From Bacteroidia bacterium (lineage in GTDB: Bacteria; Bacteroidota; Bacteroidia; Bacteroidales; Prolixibacteraceae): a stretch of 63,153 bases of DNA. A program made the translations under genes and the position numbers. The notes beneath the pieces were generated by a model. It worked only from the letters and a program-made list of their open reading frames with translations, made no database searches and had not been told where the DNA came from. Of this stretch, positions 1 through 7,448 are shown piece by piece. The stretch covers positions 1 to 63,153 of the forward strand of contig JAPLDT010000095.1 of the NCBI GenBank assembly GCA_026391315.1. The letters run 5' to 3'. Each line of letters opens with the position of its first letter. The first letter of the stretch is position 1.

Positions 1-122
1 ATAAGATGATCCTTAATCAGGAGGCTTTCAACCCAAAGGCATTATTGGATTATCAACAAAAACATAAACAAATGAAAATAAGTCAACTAAAAAGAAAATT
101 AGAACTTCTGGAAGCAGCTTGA
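1..122 (+). CDS. C-terminal fragment of an unidentified protein
   Basis: An open frame enters from the left edge and stops at 120-122, leaving about 39 codons. The visible tail is Lys/Gln/Leu-rich and helical (it ends QLKRKLELLEAA) and could form a short coiled coil. Such tails occur in many proteins, including transposases, and I do not recognise this one. The gene begins outside the window, so its length and function cannot be judged. A repeat fragment and then a glycosyltransferase gene follow. Confidence 0.4.
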   Translation, partial: KMILNQEAFNPKALLDYQQKHKQMKISQLKRKLELLEAA

Positions 123-162
123 AAAACTAGTTACATAAGAGGTTTTGTTTTTCGGATGGTCA

Positions 163-199
163 TTTTTCTACTAAGGTTTAAACAGAAAAATAAGGTAGA
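163..199. repeat. Fragment of the dispersed CTACTAAGGTT element
   Basis: The segment TTTTTCTACTAAGGTTT, followed about 10 bases later by AAAATAAGGT, also occurs near 12462-12495 and 32210-32245, where it is the edge of a longer repeat. Here only the edge is present. The rest of 123-300 holds a CTCTGTGTAACTCTGTG-like simple repeat (about 241-282) and no gene. Confidence 0.45.
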
Positions 200-300
200 A
201 CAAATCTTCATTCCCTCTCTTATTTTTCTAAATTTGTTTCTCCGTGTAACTCTGTGCTCCTCTGTGAAACTCTGTGTAACATTTTAAAACGCGCCAAATC

Positions 301-1224
301 ATGTTCTCCCTGATCATCCCTGTCTACAACGAAGCGCAACTGATCGACGATCTGGTTGCCCGGATCGTTGCCGCCGTAAAAACCTTTGCCGACGACTACG
401 AACTGCTCTTTGTCGACGATGGGAGCACCGACACGACCGTGGAACAGCTTTTGAAACACCGTCTTCAGAACAAAAAAATCAAAATTATCTCCCTCTCCAA
501 AAATTTCGGTCACCAGGCCGCATTCACTGCCGGACTGGATCACGCTACCGGCGAAATTGTTGCCATGATGGACGGCGACCTGCAGGATCCGCCTGAACTA
601 CTGTCTGATATGTATAGTAAAATTACAAAGGAAGGATACGACATCGTCAGCGGGAGAAGAACCGGACGTAAGGGGAAAAGTCGGCGAACGCTTTATACCT
701 TCCTCTTCCACCTGCTCTTTAAAAACATCGCCGGACTCGAAAACATGGAGAATGCAGGCAACTTCTCGATGATGACACGTGAGGCGCTCCAAGCCCTGCT
801 CTCCCTGAAAGAGAAGGTAAGGTATATGCCCGGACTCCGCTCATTCATCGGCTTCAACCAGGGAACTGTCGATTACATCCGCGACGACAGGGCACATGGT
901 GAGCCTAAGATGAGCCTCTCCAAACTCTTTGCCCTGGCCACCGATGCCATCTTTTCGTTTTCCCGGCTCCCCATTCGATTGTGCCTCTGGCTTGGCTCCG
1001 TCGGTACCCTCGTTTTTATGCTGGCCGGCATCTACGTACTCATTGATAAAATCCTCGGATTGGCGCTTATCGGCTGGTCTTCCACCCTGTTAAGCCTCTA
1101 TTTCCTGGGTTCCATCCAGCTGATCTTCCTCGGTATCGTAGGCGAATATGTCTTCCGTATCTACAAGGAATCCCAAAACCGCCCAATCTATTTCATCCGC
1201 AAAATCCATGAAGATTTACCATAA
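301..1224 (+). CDS. Family 2 glycosyltransferase, polyprenyl-phosphate sugar type
   Basis: Predicted to move a sugar from a nucleotide donor to a polyprenyl phosphate at the inner face of the cytoplasmic membrane, like DPM1/GtrB/ArnC-type enzymes. The 307-residue protein has the GT-A fold signature: VDDGSTD at about residues 38-44 and the metal-binding DGDLQDPP at about 91-98. Two hydrophobic segments (about 229-255 and 262-290) form the usual C-terminal membrane anchor. Length and architecture fit the family. The start ATG at 301 directly precedes the conserved N-terminal strand (FSLIIPVYNE). The stop codon lies inside the first REP unit of the next feature. The acceptor and sugar are unknown; the GT39-like protein 1.3 kb downstream could use the product. 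Confidence 0.9.
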   Translation: MFSLIIPVYNEAQLIDDLVARIVAAVKTFADDYELLFVDDGSTDTTVEQLLKHRLQNKKIKIISLSKNFGHQAAFTAGLDHATGEIVAMMDGDLQDPPELLSDMYSKITKEGYDIVSGRRTGRKGKSRRTLYTFLFHLLFKNIAGLENMENAGNFSMMTREALQALLSLKEKVRYMPGLRSFIGFNQGTVDYIRDDRAHGEPKMSLSKLFALATDAIFSFSRLPIRLCLWLGSVGTLVFMLAGIYVLIDKILGLALIGWSSTLLSLYFLGSIQLIFLGIVGEYVFRIYKESQNRPIYFIRKIHEDLP

Positions 1225-1538
1225 TTTCGCCATTACGCGGATTTCGAATATATGTACCATCTTCGTCTACCATAATGTCGCCGCTATGCGGCTTGTGGGT
1301 TCCTTTTTATTCCGTTCCTACCATAATGACACCGCTAACGCGGCTTGAGGATTCTCCTTTATTTATATTTTCGGCTAACCCGGATCTCCATTTAAACCAC
1401 AACTAAAGAGCCGCATAGCGGCGATATTTTGGTAGAAACCACCATCCAAGTAATAATCTAAGCTGCGTAGCGGCGTTATTATGGTAGAAATGGCCAACTA
1501 TGTACGACTAGCAGCCGCGTAGCGGTGACATTATGGTT
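1217..1538. repeat. Left REP array: three direct and three inverted palindromic units
   Basis: Six imperfect copies of a 27-bp unit, consensus TACCATAATGTCGCCGC followed by TATGCGGCTT, at 1217-1242, 1268-1294 and 1319-1346 (direct) and 1409-1434, 1460-1486 and 1512-1538 (inverted). Each unit contains a small GCCGC..GCGGC hairpin next to a conserved single-stranded-type tag (TACCATAAT). The spacers resemble those of the right array. The arrangement is REP/BIME-like, with the transposase gene immediately downstream. Confidence 0.85.
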
Positions 1539-1658
1539 GGTTTGGAAAATTGATGGAATTTGGTTATATTTATAATAACCACCAATATTTCAACAACATG
1601 GTGGCAGCATTCGGATATTGCATTGAATCATCATCCATCTCATTTAAATTGAAATGTC

Positions 1659-2120
1659 ATGCCAAACACCTATACCCAAACCAATATACATGCTGTTTTT
1701 GCCATAAAAGGACGAGAAAATATCCTGAATAAAGAATTGATGGAGGAGTTGTGCAAATACATGCACGGCATTATGGTCAATCTGAAACAATATCCCTTGG
1801 CTATTTCAGGTTATAAAAATCATGTTCATCTCTTTTTTGAACAAAATCCTACTACATCTTTATCCGATATTGTAGAAAAGGTGAAATCCAATTCATCAAA
1901 ATGGATCAATCTGAATAAAAAGATCCAGGGCCATTTTGAATGGCAAAGGGGTTATGGTGGATTCAGCTATTCCAGAAGTCAGCGCAATAGGGTGATTCGA
2001 TACATTATGAATCAGGAAAAACATCATCAGAAAACTACTTTCAGGGAAGAATACATGGCCATTTTAATGAATTTTCAGATAGAATTTGATAACAGATATT
2101 TGTTCGAATTTTATGATTGA
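1659..2120 (+). CDS. REP-associated Y1 tyrosine transposase (RAYT, IS200-like)
   Basis: A 153-residue single-domain Y1 HUH nuclease. The HUH motif is His55-Val-His57 (KNHVHLFF), and the family motif W-x-x-GYGxFS-x-S spans about 95-105. The candidate nucleophile is Tyr115 in VIRYIMNQEKHH, where IS200/IS605 enzymes place it. Length matches the family. It is flanked on both sides by arrays of the same palindromic repeat, which is the defining context of RAYTs: these enzymes cut and join single-stranded REP DNA and are thought to spread REPs without forming a classical IS. No IS605 tnpB partner is present. The product reads through intact and may be active. The start ATG at 1659 gives the usual short N-terminus before the first strand. 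Confidence 0.88.
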   Translation: MPNTYTQTNIHAVFAIKGRENILNKELMEELCKYMHGIMVNLKQYPLAISGYKNHVHLFFEQNPTTSLSDIVEKVKSNSSKWINLNKKIQGHFEWQRGYGGFSYSRSQRNRVIRYIMNQEKHHQKTTFREEYMAILMNFQIEFDNRYLFEFYD

Positions 2121-2143
2121 TTTGGTAATCTTTAATCAATTCC

Positions 2144-2493
2144 TACCATAATGACGCCGCTATGCGGCTTGTGGATTGCTCATTTATTCTTTTTTCGGCT
2201 AATCCACATAAACATTTAATCTACCATAATGTCGCCGCTAACGCGGCTGTGGGTTCCTTTTTGTTCCGTTTCTACCATAATATCGCCGCTAACGCGGCTT
2301 GTGGATTGCTCATTAATTCATATTTTCGGTGAATCCGGTTCACCATTTAAACCACATCTAAAGAACCGCGTAGCGGCGATATTATGGTAGAAACCACCGG
2401 ACAAGTTTGAATCTAAGCCGCGTTAGCGGTGTCATTATGGTAGAAATATTGGGTAAGACGCAGACAAAGCCGCATAGCGGCGACATTATGGTA
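2144..2493. repeat. Right REP array: three direct and three inverted units
   Basis: Units lie at 2144-2170, 2222-2248 and 2273-2300 (direct) and at 2364-2389, 2415-2442 and 2467-2493 (inverted). They share the left array's consensus, and some spacers match as well (CATTTAAACCAC then CTAAAG precedes the first inverted unit in both arrays). The two arrays are therefore diverged copies of one block of about 300 bp bracketing the RAYT gene. Confidence 0.85.
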
Positions 2494-2569
2494 GCTATGG
2501 TGATAGGTTGTCTGACGATTTTTTCCATATATTTGAATTGATATCCACAAAACGCAACTCCCTGATTGA

Positions 2570-4669
2570 ATGTCTCTGCCCATCAACCCCATCATTTACC
2601 GCCCTTCGTCCGGCAAGGACAAAATTGCCAGAGGGCTCTTCGACATCTGCGCCGGGTTGCTGCTTATTTTCATTCTCATTGGCAGCAAAGAGGCCGGCAT
2701 CTCGGGCGATGAGGAGGTCCACTTCCGTCAATCCGAAAAGGTTTACGACTATTTCGCTACCGGCGGCGCCGACCAAAGCGTGCTCGATACGCCAACTTCC
2801 CACCTCAAATACTACGGTCAGTCTTTCGACAACCTCACCACCATCCTGATCCGCTGGTTCGACATCGACGATATCTACACCTTCCGCCACCAGATGAACG
2901 GTCTGGCCGCCTGGCTCTGCATCGTTTTGGCGGGATTTCTGGCAATTTGGCTTTCCGGGTACGGCGCAGGAATCCTGACCCTCTTCCTCTTCGCCCTCTC
3001 GCCCACCTTTTTGGGCCACGCGCAGAACAACCTCAAAGATATCCCCTTCGCCCTGGCCTACCTCGCCGGGACCCTCTTCCTGTTGCGATGGCTCTTCGCG
3101 GAAAAGAGAAACTGGAAAAATGCAGCACCACTTATTCTCTCAATTGCCTTCTGCATCAGCATCCGTCCCGGCGGACTGCTGCTTATCTGTTACCTGTTGC
3201 TTTTCTCGGCCATCCTGGAGTTCAAAACCTACCTGGAAACTGCTAAAATCAACATTGGCTCCCTTAAAACCAAACTAACGTGGATCGCTGCGATCCTGCT
3301 CATCTCCTACCTGCTCGGGATACTGCTCTGGCCTTATGTTTTGCTCAATCCGATCACCGGATTCTGGAAATCGTACAACGTCATGACGCAGTTTCCCACC
3401 ACCATCCGCCAAATTTTCGAAGGACGGCTCGAATGGTCCGACTGGATGCCCTGGTACTACCTCCCCAAGCTGATGCTGATCACCATCCCGCTGCTGGTAT
3501 GGGCAGGCATCCTTGCCTTTTTTACCGTAGCCGGGAAAGCCCTGAAGCAAAAATGGCTCAAATACGGCTTCCTGATCTTCACCATCCTCTTCCCGATCCT
3601 CTTCGTGATTTATGAAAAATCCAACCTTTATGGCTCCTGGCGACACTTCCTGTTCGTATATCCAGGCATGGTGGTACTGGCTGCCATCGGACTCTGGCAT
3701 CTGCTCAACCATTTCAAATCGAAACTGATTCGCGGACTGGCTATCACGGTAGTTTTGTTTCTGGCCATTCATCCCTTCAACTTCCTGGTAAGGAACCATC
3801 CCTATTATTACCTCTATTACAATCAGTTAACAGGTGGGCTGAAAGGCGCATACGGCAAATACGAAACCGACTATTACTACCACTCCATCCGCGGAGGGTC
3901 AGAATGGCTGATCAATGAGCTGAAAACCAACCATCCCGGCGACAGCCTGAAGGTGGCAACAAACTTCCCGGCCGACTGGTTTTTCCAAAATGAGAAGCAA
4001 CTTACAGTCAAATATTTTCCATACAGCGAAAGGGTTGAGCATGACTGGGATTATTACATTGTCGCCAACAGCTACATCTCCCCGGTCCTGCTGAAAAATA
4101 AAATGTGGCCTCCAAAAAATTCCATCAAAATAATTTATGCCGATGATATCCCGATTTGCGCGGTGGTCAAACGGGAAAGTAAGGACGATTTTCTGGGTTA
4201 CATGGCCTTTCAACAGCACCATCAAGATGAATCTGTCAAATATTTTGAAGAAGCCGTGAAAAAAGATTGTCAGGATGAACTAATCTTTTTTAATTTTGCG
4301 ACGGTCTGCTACAGCATGGGCGATAAAGAGAAAGCGATGTCGCTCCTGCGAAAAGGGTTGGAGATCAATCCGGAAAATGAGCAGATCCTGATGTTTCAGG
4401 CAAATATCCATGCCGAAAACGGGGAGAAGGAGAAGGCCGCAACCTTGTACAAACAGGTGATCGGCCTCAACCGGAAATATTTCGATGCCTATCCGCCGCT
4501 GGCAAAGATCCTTGTCGAAAGGAAGGAGTTGAAAGAGGCGCGTACACTGCTGAAATCCTGTCTGACGATGCAACCCGGATTCAAGGCCGCCTACGCTGGA
4601 TTGGCCGACAGTTACCGGGAAAGCGATCCTGAGGTGGCGAAGAAGTATGACGAGCTGGCTAAGGAATGA
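2570..4669 (+). CDS. GT39-like membrane glycosyltransferase with C-terminal TPR repeats
   Basis: A 699-residue membrane protein. A hydrophobic segment at about 27-42 is followed by an acidic loop with GDEEVHFRQ (about 48-56), the place where GT39/PMT/ArnT-type enzymes carry their catalytic Asp/Glu. About ten further membrane segments extend to about residue 405. A soluble part follows, and the last 150 residues are TPR-like helical pairs (for example AMSLLRKGLEINPENEQILMFQANIH). Such enzymes take a sugar from a polyprenyl-phosphate carrier and transfer it on the periplasmic side, so the upstream GT2 gene could make the donor (inference). The TPRs suggest protein contacts. REP units end about 75 bp before the start ATG at 2570. 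The acceptor is unknown. Confidence 0.75.
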   Translation: MSLPINPIIYRPSSGKDKIARGLFDICAGLLLIFILIGSKEAGISGDEEVHFRQSEKVYDYFATGGADQSVLDTPTSHLKYYGQSFDNLTTILIRWFDIDDIYTFRHQMNGLAAWLCIVLAGFLAIWLSGYGAGILTLFLFALSPTFLGHAQNNLKDIPFALAYLAGTLFLLRWLFAEKRNWKNAAPLILSIAFCISIRPGGLLLICYLLLFSAILEFKTYLETAKINIGSLKTKLTWIAAILLISYLLGILLWPYVLLNPITGFWKSYNVMTQFPTTIRQIFEGRLEWSDWMPWYYLPKLMLITIPLLVWAGILAFFTVAGKALKQKWLKYGFLIFTILFPILFVIYEKSNLYGSWRHFLFVYPGMVVLAAIGLWHLLNHFKSKLIRGLAITVVLFLAIHPFNFLVRNHPYYYLYYNQLTGGLKGAYGKYETDYYYHSIRGGSEWLINELKTNHPGDSLKVATNFPADWFFQNEKQLTVKYFPYSERVEHDWDYYIVANSYISPVLLKNKMWPPKNSIKIIYADDIPICAVVKRESKDDFLGYMAFQQHHQDESVKYFEEAVKKDCQDELIFFNFATVCYSMGDKEKAMSLLRKGLEINPENEQILMFQANIHAENGEKEKAATLYKQVIGLNRKYFDAYPPLAKILVERKELKEARTLLKSCLTMQPGFKAAYAGLADSYRESDPEVAKKYDELAKE

Positions 4670-4862
4670 CGGGAAACGGAACGAAGAATTGAAACGGGGA
4701 AACGGAGAGAAAGGACGAAAAGACTTGGAGACAGGGAGACTTAGGGAGTGGAACCTCAGAGATTATAGCATTGAGGACTATGAAAACAAGAAAATTGAAT
4801 ATAAAAAATTGACTGATAGGCTACCTGTATTTTTTGACCACTCTGAAATTCTTACGTGAATC

Positions 4863-4890
4863 CAGCCACGTAGTGGCGGCAGATATGGTA
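4863..4890 (-). repeat. Diverged solo REP unit
   Basis: CAGCCACGTAGTGGCGGC followed by AGATATGGTA is a diverged inverted-orientation copy of the REP unit found in the two arrays at 1.2-2.5 kb, now apart from the transposase. It opens a gene-free stretch (4670-5302) made of repeats; 4672-4760 is a purine-rich GGGAAACGGAG/GGAGACAGGGAG run. Confidence 0.6.
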
Positions 4891-4891
4891 G

Positions 4892-5227
4892 CCCCGGGTA
4901 TAGTGGAGCGGAACCCGGGGTTGAAGAATGCAGGGAGTTCACCGTCCGCGGTAGCATCGGGAAAATACTGGAAATCATTCTTTCGGACGGAAGGAATGAC
5001 GGAGAGGACGACCGGGGAAGCAAATATGAAAATTGTATAATTGACAGATCGGTAATCTATAATTTTTAACCACCGTGTTGAACCAGTTCAAATCCTACCC
5101 CGGAGGGGTTAAATGTCAATAGCCCGGGGTAAAGCGACGAAGGAGCGACACCCCGGGTTAGGGAATGCCAATTGAACACCGTCCGCGGTAGAATATTGAA
5201 AACATTAGAAATCATTCTTTCGGACGG
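4892..5227. repeat. Tandem composite palindromic element, two modules
   Basis: Module 1 is a CCCCGGGT/ACCCGGGG hairpin (4892-4920) followed by a CCGTCCG/CGGACGG hairpin with a loop of about 35 nt (4942-4990). Module 2 repeats the same order at 5121-5159 and 5179-5227, with near-identical loop text (AATCATTCTTT before CGGACGG in both). A third copy in reverse order lies at 43812-43917. No coding potential is visible. Confidence 0.75.
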
Positions 5228-5302
5228 AAGGAACAAATGTTGAAAATTGAGAGTTAGGGAAGTTATTAACGATTAGATATAAACAAACATAAAATTAACA
5301 AA

Positions 5303-5548
5303 ATGAAAAAATCCATCATCCGTTTGGCGCTGGCATTTGTCCTGATGCTGAACATCGCAGGAGTCGCATTGGCCCAGCAAACTAAAGCACAAAAAGATAC
5401 TGTTAACGCCGATAAGGCAGCCAAACCCGTCTTCTACCAGGCTGCAGAAGAGGAAACCAAAAGTGGTTCGAATATGGTCCTATATATCGCTGTCGGAGTG
5501 GTTCTGGGCGGCGCGGTTATAGTCATGATACGAAAGAAGAAGAAATAA
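5303..5548 (+). CDS. Small exported membrane protein, function unknown
   Basis: An 81-residue protein not recognised as a family member. It has a clear Sec signal peptide (MKKSIIRLALAFVLMLNIAG, probably cleaved after ALA-Q), a short polar, charged middle (about 26-55), one transmembrane segment (about 57-76, YIAVGVVLGGAVIVMI) and a basic cytoplasmic tail of Arg and five Lys. The topology would be N-out with a single C-terminal anchor. An AT-rich stretch without obvious repeats precedes the ATG at 5303, leaving room for its own promoter. It converges with selD, and the two share the 60-bp palindrome just downstream. Confidence 0.65.
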   Translation: MKKSIIRLALAFVLMLNIAGVALAQQTKAQKDTVNADKAAKPVFYQAAEEETKSGSNMVLYIAVGVVLGGAVIVMIRKKKK

Positions 5549-5550
5549 AG

Positions 5551-5610
5551 TGTATTTGGATTAATTTTTGTGTTCCGGTGCACCGGAACACAAAAATTAA
5601 TCCAAATACA
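5551..5610. terminator. Perfect 60-bp palindrome, probable bidirectional terminator
   Basis: Bases 5551-5580 are the exact reverse complement of 5581-5610 (30-bp arms, no loop; centre TTCCGGTGCACCGGAA). It lies between the convergent small membrane protein gene and selD. T- and A-rich stretches inside the arms could act as U-tracts in both directions. The selD stop codon (5597-5599) and its last residues (MYLD) lie within the right arm. Confidence 0.7.
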
Positions 5611-6637
5611 TTGATTTTTTGCTCCGGGGTACCGCTTCCCCAATCACCGCAGACTCTGGCAAGCCCGCCTTTTTTAATGCCTCCAGAACTTCATCTGCCA
5701 TATTTGCCGGTACCGCCATCAGCAATCCCCCGGAGGTTTGGGCATCGCAGCAAAGCATCTTTTGCTCATATTCGAGGGAGGATCCGAAGACCGTGCTCTC
5801 CTTCACAAATTCCAGGTTGCGGAATGCCGCTCCCGGGATGCACCCCTCTTCCAGCAATGCCAGCGCCTCAGGATAATGTGGCAACACCTTGGACTGGATC
5901 CGGATCGTCACATTGCTGGCTTCAGCCATCCGCATGGCATGCCCCAGCAACCCAAATCCGGTGATGTCGGTAGCCCCTTTTAAATTGTACGCCTGCATCA
6001 CATCCGCGCCGCTTTTGTTCAGCAATTTCATATAGTCCAGCGCCTTTTGCACGGTGGCTTCATCCGTCATTCCATTTCGCTGTCCGGCAAGGATCACCCC
6101 CGATCCCAGCGGCTTGGTCAATATCAGCACATCACCCGCCCTGACACCCGAGTTGGTGATCAGCCGGTCGGGATGAACCATTCCCACTACCGCCAATCCG
6201 AACTTGGGTGGATAATCTTCGATAGTATGGCCGCCGAGCACCAATGCGCCTGCCTCGGCTACCTTGTCGTGACCACCCTGCATGATTTCACCGAAAACTT
6301 CGAGCGGCATTTTGGTTGCGGAGAACATCATCAGGTTAAGGACCAGTAGCGGCGTTCCGCCCATGGCATAGACATCGCTCAGCGCGTTGGCCGCGGCGAT
6401 CTGTCCGAACTCGTACCCATCCCGGCAGACCGGTGGAAAAAAGTCGGTGGTATAAATCAGGGCCGTCTCGTCATTTAGCCTGTAAACACCCGCATCATCG
6501 TGCGTCTCAATACCGACCATCAGATTGGGATGCTCCACTTTGGGCAACTTCGCCAGGATCTCCCCCAACTGAACGGGGGATAGCTTGGCCGAACAACCAC
6601 CCTGCTCAACCGTGGATAAAAGATCAAAATTACTCAT
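5597..6637 (-). CDS. selD: Selenide, water dikinase (selenophosphate synthetase)
   Basis: Makes selenophosphate from selenide and ATP, the selenium donor for tRNA 2-selenouridine and selenoproteins. From the ATG at 6637 the protein has 346 residues. The N-terminal loop reads QGGCSAK with catalytic-position Cys15 and Lys18, so this is the Cys and not the selenocysteine form. The AIRS-type ATP-binding region follows (TTDFFPPVCRDGYEFGQIAAANALSDVYAMGG, abbreviated to TDFFPP and ANALSDVYAMGG), then KPLGSGV and TDITGFGLLGH. An upstream in-frame ATG at 6655 would add six residues unlike the family. It stands alone here; its likely users (mnmH cluster) are 35 kb away on the same strand. The C-terminal codons merge into a palindrome. 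Confidence 0.93.
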   Translation of the reverse strand: MSNFDLLSTVEQGGCSAKLSPVQLGEILAKLPKVEHPNLMVGIETHDDAGVYRLNDETALIYTTDFFPPVCRDGYEFGQIAAANALSDVYAMGGTPLLVLNLMMFSATKMPLEVFGEIMQGGHDKVAEAGALVLGGHTIEDYPPKFGLAVVGMVHPDRLITNSGVRAGDVLILTKPLGSGVILAGQRNGMTDEATVQKALDYMKLLNKSGADVMQAYNLKGATDITGFGLLGHAMRMAEASNVTIRIQSKVLPHYPEALALLEEGCIPGAAFRNLEFVKESTVFGSSLEYEQKMLCCDAQTSGGLLMAVPANMADEVLEALKKAGLPESAVIGEAVPRSKKSMYLD

Positions 6638-6668
6638 AGCCACAAAAATAAACAATAAACCACTGCCC

Positions 6669-6816
6669 TACCACAAATGGCACAAATGAACACAAATTAA
6701 CCCCGGCCTTACCACAGATTTCACAAATGGCACAGATTAAAACTCAAAAAACATTTTAAACCCTTTAAACATTTCAAACCCCAGCCCTACCACAGATTTC
6801 ACAAATTGCACAGATT
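6669..6816. repeat. Three solo copies of the TACCACAAAT terminal repeat
   Basis: Copies of a repeat of about 29 bp, TACCACAAATGGCACAAATG plus AACACAAAT and variants (ACCACAGATTTCACAAAT), at 6669-6697, 6710-6738 and 6788-6816. They lie upstream of the 29-bp repeat that bounds the GxxExxY unit at 6858. The spacers contain AACCCCGGCC and CATTTCAAACCC motifs. Nothing else is seen between selD and the GxxExxY unit. Confidence 0.8.
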
Positions 6817-6857
6817 AAAAACTAAAGAAACATTTCAAATCCATTAAACCCCGGCCT

Positions 6858-7432
6858 TACCACAAATAGCACAAATGAACACAAATAAAAGCGCTCCCTA
6901 AAAGATAATAAATAACGCAAAATTCGTTTATTTAATTCATTTACTGTAACTTGTATAAACAATCATATTCTTATAATAGTAACAACATGGATGAAGAATA
7001 CATTTTCAAGGAGGAATGCTACCAAATAATAGGATGCTGTATGGAGGTTCATAACCAATTAGGGGGAGGATTTCGGGAAGCGGTTTACCAAGAAGCACTG
7101 GAACTGGAATTTATCGAACAGGATCTTCCATACCAAAGGGAAAAGAAAATGCGAATAAAATACAAGAAGCATGTACTTAAGAAAAAATACTTTGCCGACT
7201 TTCTTTGTTTTGATGAAGTTGTAATTGAGCTCAAAGCCGTTGCTGAACTGACAAATATCCACAAAGGACAACTTTTTAACTACCTGAAAGCCTCCGACAA
7301 ACGTCTTGGAATGCTAATTAATTTTGGTTCTGAAAAACTCGAATACAAACGATTTATCTTCTAGTTTTTAAAACATTTCAAATCTAAATCCCCAAATTGA
7401 CCTATTTGTGTTCATTTGTGTCATTTGTGGTA
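6858..7432 (+). mobile_element. TIR-bounded unit carrying a GxxExxY gene
   Basis: 29-bp inverted repeats at 6858-6886 (TACCACAAATAGCACAAATG...) and 7404-7432 (reverse complement, 27 of 29 identical) bracket 575 bp that hold only the GxxExxY gene. A shorter copy with the same ends in opposite orientation lies at 10411-10692, so these are the boundaries of a repeated unit. No target-site duplication is obvious. Mobility is inferred, not seen; recombination between abundant repeats is the alternative. Confidence 0.55.
6987..7364 (+). CDS. GxxExxY protein (PD-(D/E)XK nuclease-like)
   Basis: A 125-residue protein from the ATG at 6987, which directly precedes the conserved N-terminus; an in-frame ATG at 6951 is less likely. 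It carries the family's naming motif Gly28-x-x-Glu31-x-x-Tyr34 (GGFREAVYQEAL). The PD-(D/E)XK-like core is Asp71 (FADFLCF) followed by Glu81-Leu-Lys83 (VIELKA), and the end is the usual IEYKRF-type strand (LEYKRFIF). These small proteins are uncharacterised and often multi-copy; nuclease activity is predicted from fold only. Here the gene is the sole content of a TIR-bounded unit, and a derivative missing 295 bp of it lies at 10481-10563. No toxin-antitoxin partner is visible. Confidence 0.85.
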   Translation: MDEEYIFKEECYQIIGCCMEVHNQLGGGFREAVYQEALELEFIEQDLPYQREKKMRIKYKKHVLKKKYFADFLCFDEVVIELKAVAELTNIHKGQLFNYLKASDKRLGMLINFGSEKLEYKRFIF

Positions 7433-7448
7433 AGGGCGGGTTATTTAT

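Noticed and set aside
1217-2493. Regular repeats taken for a CRISPR array
   Set aside because: Units alternate in orientation, spacers are of unequal length and repeat between the arrays, and a RAYT is in between; no cas genes.
5085-5105. T-loop-like text GTTCAAATCC suggesting a tRNA
   Set aside because: No acceptor, D or anticodon stems can be formed around it; it lies in the composite repeat region.
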